Assembly: GCF_902381825.1 (NCBI RefSeq)
Contig: NZ_LR698973.1
Coordinates: 3,169,571-3,202,454, forward strand
DNA: 32,884 nt
Origin: Pseudocoprococcus catus
Lineage (GTDB): Bacteria > Bacillota > Clostridia > Lachnospirales > Lachnospiraceae
Direction: 5' to 3'
Positions 7,325 to 12,989 of this stretch are shown here, one piece after another; position 1 is the first letter of the stretch, and every line of letters starts with the position of its first letter. The notes under the pieces are model-generated. The model had not been told where the DNA came from. It worked only from the letters and a program-made list of their open reading frames with translations, and ran no database searches. The translations under genes were made by a program, and so were the position numbers.

Positions 7325-7489
7325 ATGAATACGATTGTTTTAATGGGTAGACTTGCCAGAGATCCAGAAACTAAGCTGGCATCTACTCAAAAGGGAAAAA
7401 CCAAAGTATCTAGGTTTCCACTGGTAGTAAAAAGAAATCGCACAAGCAAAGCATTTGTAGTGATGATCACAGCTTATGGAATGTTGTGA
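7325..7489 (+). pseudogene. ssb: Single-stranded DNA-binding protein, 3'-truncated
   Basis: A GGGAGGA ribosome binding site precedes an ATG at 7325. The frame reads MNTIVLMGRLARDPE..., the conserved start of the OB-fold of bacterial SSB, then FPLVVKRNRTSKAFVVMITAYG. It stops after 54 codons in the middle of the domain, while complete SSB proteins have 110-180 residues. The break falls just before an IS3-family orfA start, so insertion of that element probably cut the gene. SSB genes are common in the leading region of conjugative elements, which fits the accessory setting. Confidence 0.75.
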
Positions 7490-7550
7490 TAAACTATAGT
7501 TGTAACATTGGTGGCTGATAAGATATACTAACGATTAGGAGTGATTTATT

Positions 7551-7706
7551 ATGCCACAAGTTTATAAACCAGAGTTTAAAAGAAAGCTTGTACGTCTTCA
7601 TTTAGAAGAAGGACGTTCCTACAAAAGCCTTACCCAGGAATATGGCGTGTCTAAATCCGCCATTTCCAAATGGGTCGAATTATTCAGCAATGCAGGAAAA
7701 GATTAA
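7551..7706 (+). pseudogene. IS3-family transposase OrfA, truncated
   Basis: The frame gives 51 residues: MPQVYKPEFKRKLVRLHLEEG, then YKSLTQEYGVSKSAISKWV. This is the N-terminal helix-turn-helix of IS3-family OrfA proteins. The leucine-zipper half of OrfA and all of OrfB are missing; the sequence diverges after ELFSN. The left end of the insertion sequence should lie at about 7478-7500, where ssb breaks off, but I cannot place the inverted repeat. Only a remnant remains, with no transposition ability of its own. Confidence 0.75.
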
Positions 7707-7872
7707 CCGGATTCTGGTTACAGAAGCAAGCCGACAGGAAATGTAGCTGAGCGAAGTGACTTGACTGAGTAAATTGAAATGGAAATATGTCTGATAGTGT
7801 GATATGATTTGAATGGCAAAAGATATTTTAAGAAACAGACATGCTAGCGTTAAGTTTGCTAAGGAGAATAAT

Positions 7873-8202
7873 ATGGAATGGTTCGGAATTGTAGCATTGT
7901 TGCTGTTACTTTGTTATTCGGCGTATCCGGGAAAAGTAAAGCGTTTAGAAACGAAAGTAAAACGATTGGAGAAAAAGCAGAGAGGAGTGGCATATATGTC
8001 AAAGCTGATTAATGATCTTGTAGGAAAACAATGTATTATCAGATCAGAGTTCATTTTTAGTTTTGCAGGAAAAACTGAATTATCCTGCAAGATAATAGAC
8101 GCAGATGATGAATGGATAAAAATTTGTTATACAGAGAAAAAAGATAAGCAGGTAGTTAAGCTGATGCGAATTGAAAATATTGAATCAATAGAAGAACAGT
8201 AA
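7873..8202 (+). CDS. Small membrane-anchored protein of unknown function
   Basis: The start at 7873 is chosen for the AAGGAG at 7861-7866; upstream in-frame codons lack a site. The 109-residue product has one N-terminal membrane anchor (WFGIVALLLLLCYSAY), then a heptad-like basic stretch (VKRLETKVKRLEKKQ). A small beta-rich C-terminal domain follows (about residues 45-109), with MSKLINDLVGKQCIIRS and DADDEWIKICY. Its five-strand pattern with WIKI is reminiscent of Sm-like or Hfq-like barrels, though that is a guess. Function is unknown. Confidence 0.6.
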   Translation: MEWFGIVALLLLLCYSAYPGKVKRLETKVKRLEKKQRGVAYMSKLINDLVGKQCIIRSEFIFSFAGKTELSCKIIDADDEWIKICYTEKKDKQVVKLMRIENIESIEEQ

Positions 8203-8235
8203 GTTCTATTTTAGAAATTCAGAGGAGTAAAGAGC

Positions 8236-8732
8236 ATGGATTATAATTTACAAAAAAATCAAAATGCAGAACAGACTTATATTGCACTTTTCCAATTCGA
8301 GACACACTGTGTCCTGAATTGAGCTGGTCACATTATCGTGTCTTGATGCGTATAAATGATGAACAGGCAAGAGATTTTATATGGAAGAATGTGCAAAAGC
8401 AGCATGGAGTGTTCGTCAACTGGAACGGCAGATCAACACGATGTATTATCAGCGTATTTTAGCAAGCTAGGATAAAAATGGGTAAACTGACCCATCAGGA
8501 TCTAGGACAAATGCAGATGTATGTGAATTACTATACTCGTGAAATGATGAATGAAGGAGACACGCAGCCTATTGGGATTGTACTTTGTGCAGATAAGGGA
8601 GATTCTATTGTAAAATATACGCTTCCTGAAGATAATCACCAGATATTTGCATCGAAATATTTCACCTATCTGCCGTCAGAGGAAGAATTGAAACGTGAAT
8701 TAAATTTGAAAGAATTTCACAAAAAAGAATAA
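8236..8732 (+). pseudogene. Frameshifted YhcG/DUF1016 family nuclease gene
   Basis: Family-specific pieces appear in three successive frames. The first (from about 8286) reads TFPIRDTLCPELSWSHYRVLMRINDEQARDF. The second (from 8381) reads MEECAKAAWSVRQLERQINTMYYQRILAS and stops. The third (8478-8732) reads THQDLGQMQMYVNYY and ends PEDNHQIFASKYFTYLPSEEEL. These are hallmarks of the YhcG (DUF1016) PDDEXK nuclease family. Much of the N-terminal half and a stretch between pieces two and three are missing. An ATG with AGAGGAG at 8236 opens a short frame that stops early. The last piece could be translated from 8478 but would not make an enzyme. Confidence 0.8.
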
Positions 8733-8775
8733 AAACGGAAATACAAAGCGGAAGTTATAGTAAAGGAGATTTACA

Positions 8776-9153
8776 ATGGAGTTTTGGATTTTTATGGTGA
8801 TTATGGATTTGCTTCTTCCATTTACGATGATTGGTTTTGGAAAATATTTTATGAAAAAGGCTCCAAAGGAAATAAATTCAGTATTCGGATATCGGACTTC
8901 GATGTCTATGAAGAATAAAGATACATGGGAATTTGCTCATAAATATTGCGGTAAAGTCTGGTATGTCTGTGGAATGGTTATGTTGCCAATAACAGTAATA
9001 TTCATGCTTTTAGTAATTGGAAAAAGTGAAGATTGTGTTGGGAGTATGGGAGGAATTATTTGTGGTGTTCAACTTATTCCTTTAATTGGGTCTATTCTCC
9101 CAACAGAAATAGCATTAAAAAAGAATTTTGATAAGAATGGAACAAGACGATAA
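8776..9153 (+). CDS. SdpI-family membrane protein
   Basis: This 125-residue protein has three hydrophobic segments (about residues 4-23, 60-82 and 88-108). Between the first two lies the SdpI-family signature GYRTSMSMKNKDTWEFAHKYCGK. In Bacillus subtilis, SdpI gives immunity to the SdpC killing factor and relays its presence to a repressor; many homologues elsewhere have no tested role. No SdpC-like toxin is visible here. AAGGAG at 8763-8768 supports the start. The next gene starts 41 bases downstream. Confidence 0.75.
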   Translation: MEFWIFMVIMDLLLPFTMIGFGKYFMKKAPKEINSVFGYRTSMSMKNKDTWEFAHKYCGKVWYVCGMVMLPITVIFMLLVIGKSEDCVGSMGGIICGVQLIPLIGSILPTEIALKKNFDKNGTRR

Positions 9154-9182
9154 AGTTTGCAGAATCAAGAAAATCGGGATTT
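9152..9182. repeat. Leader repeat shared with the group II intron 5' exon
   Basis: AGTTTGCAGAATCAAGAAAA then TCGGGATT here matches AGTTTACAGAATCAAGAAAA then TCGGAATT at 2566-2593, just before the intron. Both lie directly upstream of a gene's ribosome binding site. This copy has no intron. Confidence 0.65.
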
Positions 9183-9193
9183 GGAGGGGCAAC

Positions 9194-9610
9194 ATGAATT
9201 CTTATAAATTACTTTTTGATTGGCAAATTTCTATGCCAGATAACTGGCAAGGCGAATACGATAAAGAGAGTGGTCAGTACATTTTTTATCCTGACAATAG
9301 TGATTTGACAATTCGTATAACACCGTTCCACGCAGAAAGGGATGGTATACTTGCACCAAGAGAAGTAATGGAAGATGCTTATATCAGAACAGTGCCAGTA
9401 TCTGCAAGACAGCGAAATTTAGATTTCTACATTCCAAGCGGATTTGAAGCAAAGATATACGACGATGTATTAACGGAAGATAGCAACACTATTTATGTTG
9501 TTTATGTAGGGTATTATTCTGCGGGTGAATTATTGTCTATCAGCGTATGGAGTACCAACAGAGATGAAGGAGAACAAGCCTTAAATGTTCTTAATACGAT
9601 AAGGAAGTAA
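9194..9610 (+). CDS. Small soluble protein of unknown function
   Basis: The start at 9194 is set by GGAGG at 9183-9187; the upstream in-frame ATG codons overlap the preceding gene and lack a site. The 138-residue product has no signal peptide or membrane segment. It looks like a mixed alpha/beta domain, starting LLFDWQISMPDNWQGEYDKE and ending with a helix (DEGEQALNVLNTIRK). The pattern of strands with LTIRITPFHAERDG and TIYVVYVGYY suggests a compact domain; it may be DUF3805-like, without certainty. It follows the SdpI-like gene closely and is probably co-transcribed. Confidence 0.55.
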   Translation: MNSYKLLFDWQISMPDNWQGEYDKESGQYIFYPDNSDLTIRITPFHAERDGILAPREVMEDAYIRTVPVSARQRNLDFYIPSGFEAKIYDDVLTEDSNTIYVVYVGYYSAGELLSISVWSTNRDEGEQALNVLNTIRK

Positions 9611-9620
9611 GCAATCGCCA

Positions 9621-9639
9621 AATTCAAGTTTGCCGAAAT
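9621..9639. other. Putative left attachment core
   Basis: AATTCAAGTTTGCCGAAAT shares its first 12 bases with the right copy at 19635. It lies 121 bases beyond the integrase stop codon, the usual place for an attachment site. Confidence 0.45.
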
Positions 9640-9705
9640 ATCTTTCTAACTTTCCCTATTTTACAGGCTTTCCAGCCTGTGCATTAGCGAAACGATATGT
9701 ATTTT

Positions 9706-9753
9706 CCCTTATTTTTGCCCTTATGAGATAATCGTAAGGGAAATAAGGGAAAG
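9706..9753. repeat. Left-end paired repeats, possible integrase arm sites
   Basis: CCCTTATTTTTGCCCTTAT (9706-9724) faces GTAAGGGAAATAAGGGAAAG (9734-9753). A similar pair lies at 19465-19539 near the other end. The left pair could also fold as a terminator for the integrase gene. A separate 7-bp hairpin, ACAGGCT/AGCCTGT, lies at 9663-9680. Confidence 0.55.
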
Positions 9754-9759
9754 TTTTAT

Positions 9760-11055
9760 TTAGTCGTTGCCTGCCACTTTATCAAGTAACTTTGCGGATT
9801 CCCGCTTGGCTTTTCTTGTGGAATGGGCGTAGACATTCATTGTGGTACTGACATCTGAGTGTCCTAACAGTTCCTGTACATCTTTCGGAGCTGCTCCATT
9901 TGCCAGAAGGTTGCTTGTGTAGGTGTGTCGCAACTGGTGAAAATGAAATCCTTCAAATCCATCCAGTTTCTGAGCAATCTTCCTGCAAACAATTCCTAAC
10001 GTGCTTGGCAGTTCCAAACTTCCATCCGGTCTTAAGCAGACAAAGGATATTTCCTTATAATCTTCTGGAACATTCTCTGTTCCGTCCAGATGATAGAACT
10101 CATAGTAAACTCTGTTTTTGTCTTTTACTTCTCTGTAGTAGTTTTTGTGGTAAAGTTCTCCGTACTGCATTCGGTTTTTAAGTTGTTCCTTTCGGGCATT
10201 GCGAAGAATCTCTGCCAGTGTATCTCCAAAATCAACAATCCTTACCTTTTTTCGTTTGGTTGGTCCGATGATATTCTTGTGCCTTGAACCATCATATCGG
10301 ATACTGCGTCTGATTGTAAGGCACTGTTCTTCAAGATTCACATCCTGCCATGCCAGACCACAGGCTTCACCGATACGAAGTCCTGCATAATAAGCTATCT
10401 GGATTGGAAGTATTGCCGGTGGATTGTAATTCTGTAGAAATTCAATCAGTCTTTCATAATCCTCTCGTGGAATTGGCTGTATATCGCCATCCATGTCATC
10501 ATCGGAAAACAGGTCAACCTCATCCGTCTGGTATTTCAGCTTAATATACTGCATCGGATTGAAAGTGATATATTGCTTTGGTGATACTGCAAATCGGAAT
10601 GACTGCTGTAATACTGCCGAGAAAGAACGAATGTAATCTTTGCTGTAACCTTTTCTTTCTGAACCATCTGGATAAGTGCCACCAAAGGAAAGCAGATCGA
10701 AGAAGGCTTGTAAATGCTCAGATGTTACATTTTTCAACTTTCTCTCTGAAATTGGATGCTTCTTGATGCTGGTAATAGCACCGAGGTAATTCTGGACTGT
10801 CCCATTACTGAGCGTACCGGTCTTTAATTCTTCCTCTGCCCATATATCAAGTAATTCTCCAATTGTAATATTTTCCGACTTTGCAATGAATTTCTTGCTT
10901 TCGTAATCGTCCATTGCCTGACGGAGCAGTTTTTCCGTTTCACTTTTGCTTTCTGTTCCAGCGTATTCTTTCTGAACCAGATTGCCGCTTGCATCTTCTA
11001 CATAGAAGCGGTAGTACCATTTCTTTCCTTTTTTTCTTACAGATCCTTTTGCCAT
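9760..11055 (-). CDS. int: Tyrosine recombinase/integrase
   Basis: The ATG at 11055 (minus strand) follows AAGGAG by 10 bases; a TTG 30 bases further upstream is less likely. The 431-residue product starts with an arm-binding domain (KGSVRKKGKKWYYRFYVEDASG), followed by a core-binding SAM-like domain (about residues 60-170) and a catalytic domain. Catalytic residues are visible: the Arg in AGLRIGEACGLAW, the HxxR in HFHQLRHTYTSNLL, the His in LLGHSDVSTT, and the nucleophile Tyr in MNVYAHS. It should integrate and excise the 10-kb element, with xis favouring excision. Its 3' end points to the putative left attachment core. Confidence 0.93.
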   Translation of the reverse strand: MAKGSVRKKGKKWYYRFYVEDASGNLVQKEYAGTESKSETEKLLRQAMDDYESKKFIAKSENITIGELLDIWAEEELKTGTLSNGTVQNYLGAITSIKKHPISERKLKNVTSEHLQAFFDLLSFGGTYPDGSERKGYSKDYIRSFSAVLQQSFRFAVSPKQYITFNPMQYIKLKYQTDEVDLFSDDDMDGDIQPIPREDYERLIEFLQNYNPPAILPIQIAYYAGLRIGEACGLAWQDVNLEEQCLTIRRSIRYDGSRHKNIIGPTKRKKVRIVDFGDTLAEILRNARKEQLKNRMQYGELYHKNYYREVKDKNRVYYEFYHLDGTENVPEDYKEISFVCLRPDGSLELPSTLGIVCRKIAQKLDGFEGFHFHQLRHTYTSNLLANGAAPKDVQELLGHSDVSTTMNVYAHSTRKAKRESAKLLDKVAGND

Positions 11056-11120
11056 AATCGTGTGTCTCCTTTCGATATCAGACAATCGGAACTGATGAAA
11101 TGCTTCTTGCGTGTAGGCAT

Positions 11121-11140
11121 CTTATGGACAAGTCCATAAG
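11121..11140. repeat. CTTATGGACAAGTCCATAAG palindrome upstream of int
   Basis: Two 9-base arms flank an AA centre. The arm CTTATGGAC is the same as the inverted-repeat arm of the oriT at 12764-12772. The copy lies between the integrase and repressor genes and lacks the nic core. Confidence 0.6.
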
Positions 11141-11215
11141 CCAATTCGCCGCTCGTCAAATCTGTAAACAGCCTGACTTGCTCGTGCTCATTGTATCATA
11201 ACTCCGGTTGTCGTT

Positions 11216-11845
11216 CTATACCGAATCGGAATCATCATACAAAACTTCTGATAAAAGATTTTCAAGCCTTTGTTCTGCTATTTCCGGTTTCTTGGAATAG
11301 AGCCTTACAATATCTGCCATATCATTAAAGGCATTAACGGTATGGGTGATCTCCCGGAGAAACATAATCTCGTTATATTCATCATTCGATTCAAATCCCA
11401 TTGCCTTTGCAATATCCGCTTCATTCGTGTTGCCCTTGTAATTCTTGCAGGCAAACTGGAATGATTCCAGAAACAGGTTATATTGCTTTAACATCAACAG
11501 CAGTAAATCTTTGGAAAAAGCATCTTCCTTTTTACTAAGGTCGAGAGGTAACTGTTTGAGAATATCGCCCATTGCATCACGAATCTGTAATTCTTTCTTA
11601 TCCGTAATATCGGTTTCGTATTCATCGGTTTCCCCCTTGAGCCATTCAATAGATACATGAAGTGCTTCCGAAAGACCTTCCAGCACCATCTTTTTGGTAT
11701 TGTCAATCGAACCATTCTCATAACGCAGGATTGTGGAAGCGGTAACTCCCATCTTCTCTGCAACATAAGGCTGTGTCAGATTTAATTCCAGACGACGCTG
11801 TTTTGCCCTGCTACCTATCAGCTTGCGTAGTTCTTTATCTTTCAT
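11216..11845 (-). CDS. XRE-family repressor
   Basis: This 209-residue protein begins with an HTH_3 domain (about residues 6-62): LIGSRAKQRRLELNLTQPYVAEKMGV, then TASTILRYENGSI. The C-terminal part is helical and probably a dimerisation or signal domain; no protease (LexA/CI) motif is visible. An AAGGAGG lies before the start. It is transcribed away from xis, with two copies of AATTGCA-N3-TGCAATT in between. One covers the -35 of its own promoter and the other lies just after the xis promoter. It should repress both itself and xis, keeping the element integrated. Confidence 0.85.
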   Translation of the reverse strand: MKDKELRKLIGSRAKQRRLELNLTQPYVAEKMGVTASTILRYENGSIDNTKKMVLEGLSEALHVSIEWLKGETDEYETDITDKKELQIRDAMGDILKQLPLDLSKKEDAFSKDLLLLMLKQYNLFLESFQFACKNYKGNTNEADIAKAMGFESNDEYNEIMFLREITHTVNAFNDMADIVRLYSKKPEIAEQRLENLLSEVLYDDSDSV

Positions 11846-11875
11846 GCTGATTGCCTCCTTTTTCGGTATGTATGA

Positions 11876-11904
11876 ATTATAGCATGTACCTCACATAATT
11901 GCAA
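11876..11904 (-). promoter_or_regulatory. Promoter of the XRE repressor gene
   Basis: On the minus strand, TATAAT (11881-11876) lies 17 bases after TTGCAA (11904-11899). The -35 hexamer is inside the operator at 11897-11913, so autorepression is likely. Confidence 0.5.
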
Positions 11905-11913
11905 TATGCAATT
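11897..11913. promoter_or_regulatory. Operator 1, AATTGCA-ATA-TGCAATT
   Basis: Perfect 7-base arms around a 3-base centre. It overlaps the -35 of the repressor promoter. The second copy has the same arms. Confidence 0.7.
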
Positions 11914-11942
11914 TAATTATTATTTTTAAAATTTCATAACGC

Positions 11943-11971
11943 TTGACAACGCAATATAAAACCGCTATACT
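11943..11971 (+). promoter_or_regulatory. Promoter of the xis operon
   Basis: TTGACA (11943-11948), a 17-base spacer, and TATACT (11966-11971) form a near-consensus sigma-70 promoter. Transcription would begin just before operator 2. Confidence 0.75.
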
Positions 11972-11985
11972 AACAGCACAACAAA

Positions 11986-12002
11986 AATTGCATAATGCAA
12001 TT
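11986..12002. promoter_or_regulatory. Operator 2, AATTGCA-TAA-TGCAATT
   Basis: The same arms as operator 1. It lies between the xis promoter and its ribosome binding site (GGGAGGTG), where a bound repressor would block transcription. Confidence 0.7.
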
Positions 12003-12019
12003 TAACGGGAGGTGACAAG

Positions 12020-12250
12020 ATGACGGAAAGAAAGATTGCATTATCCATCGAGGAAGCAGCCGACTATACAGGAATTGGCAGAAACACTTTGAGAAAGCTG
12101 GTTGAATGGAAGAAGCTTCCGGTATTAAAAGTCGGAAGAAAAGTCCTTATTAAAACTGACATTCTGGAAAAGTTCATGGAAGCCAACGAGGGGCGAGATC
12201 TGAGGGATAAAGGAAATGTAAAAGCTGTCACAAGAAATGTGGCAACTTAA
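12020..12250 (+). CDS. xis: Excisionase (Tn916 Xis-like, HTH_17)
   Basis: This 76-residue protein has a winged-helix DNA-binding domain: LSIEEAADYTGIGRNTLRKL, then the wing LPVLKVGRKVLIKTDILEKF. That is the excisionase-family pattern. It should bend DNA at the element ends and help the integrase excise. GGGAGGTG precedes the start. It lies under a strong promoter with an operator for the divergent repressor. A GGCGG/CCGCC hairpin at about 12254-12275 follows the stop without a T run. Confidence 0.85.
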   Translation: MTERKIALSIEEAADYTGIGRNTLRKLVEWKKLPVLKVGRKVLIKTDILEKFMEANEGRDLRDKGNVKAVTRNVAT

Positions 12251-12394
12251 AAAGGCGGCTTCCTACGAAACCGCCAAAGGTTCTATCAGACCGAAGCCAT
12301 GATATACCTACACGCAAGAGGATTATACCATGTGCTTCTCCTGATATGCAACCGGGAACTGTTGTTTATCGGAAAAAGAAAGGATGAAGACGAT

Positions 12395-12709
12395 ATGGCG
12401 AAATCAACAAAGACTTATGAAGAAAGAATACGTGCATTAGAGAAAAAGGAACAGGAAAGCATTGAAGCTACAAAAAAGCTCATAGCACAGCGGAAGGAAC
12501 TGGAAAAGAGAAAGAAAGCGGAAGAAAGTAAAAAACGAACCCACAGGCTCTGTCAGATTGGAGGAGCGGTGGAATCGGTTCTTGGCTGTCCGATTGAGGA
12601 GGAAGATTTACCAAAGTTGATAGGCTTCTTAAAAAGGCAGGAAACAAACGGGAAGTTTTTCTCAAAAGCGATGCAGAAAGAATTAGTTACAGACATGGAG
12701 GAAGTGTAA
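12395..12709 (+). CDS. DUF3847-like accessory protein of the mobilisation module
   Basis: The ATG at 12395 follows AAAGGA at 12379-12384 and gives 104 residues; the longer frame from 12299 has no binding site. The first half is a highly charged coiled coil (TYEERIRALEKKEQESIEAT and on). The second half is a compact motif: RTHRLCQIGGAVESVLG, then EEEDLPKLIGFLKRQETNGKFFSKAM. This matches small DUF3847 proteins, often found directly upstream of MobA/MobL relaxase genes. By position it may be a relaxosome accessory factor; the role is inferred. Confidence 0.7.
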   Translation: MAKSTKTYEERIRALEKKEQESIEATKKLIAQRKELEKRKKAEESKKRTHRLCQIGGAVESVLGCPIEEEDLPKLIGFLKRQETNGKFFSKAMQKELVTDMEEV

Positions 12710-12730
12710 TGGCGGAGGGAGTGGGTTTTC

Positions 12731-12850
12731 CATTCCCTTCATTGCCTTTGAATGAAGGGCGCACTTATGGACAACCAGAGGTCGTCCTTATAAGTTTGCC
12801 ACAAGTGGCAACCGGTCTGCGCTTACGCTTGCCGGGCTCGTTCCGTCGGC
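12731..12850 (-). other. oriT: Putative origin of transfer (oriT) with MOBQ-type nic core
   Basis: On the minus strand, positions 12767-12756 read TAAGTGCGCCCT, the nic core known from RSF1010/R1162-type (MOBQ) origins. Directly 5' on that strand lies an inverted repeat, ACTTATAAGGAC...GTCCATAAGT (12795-12763), in the place expected for relaxase binding. Further hairpins flank it: CCCTTCATT/AATGAAGGG (12735-12759) and TTGCCAC-AA-GTGGCAA (12796-12811). The region is more GC-rich than its surroundings and lies between the DUF3847-like gene and the relaxase. A frame at 12709-13014 runs through it, but its sequence is that of the oriT. Confidence 0.7.
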
Positions 12851-12989
12851 GGGGCTTTCAGCCAGACCTGCTCATGCCGCAGGGGGCACTCTTGTGCAGA
12901 GGGCGTTCCGACAGCTTCACTCCTGCAAAACCAGAAGAAGATGCTGTCGGAAATCAATGCCGGATATGGCAGAAAGGGGGAATCGTATC

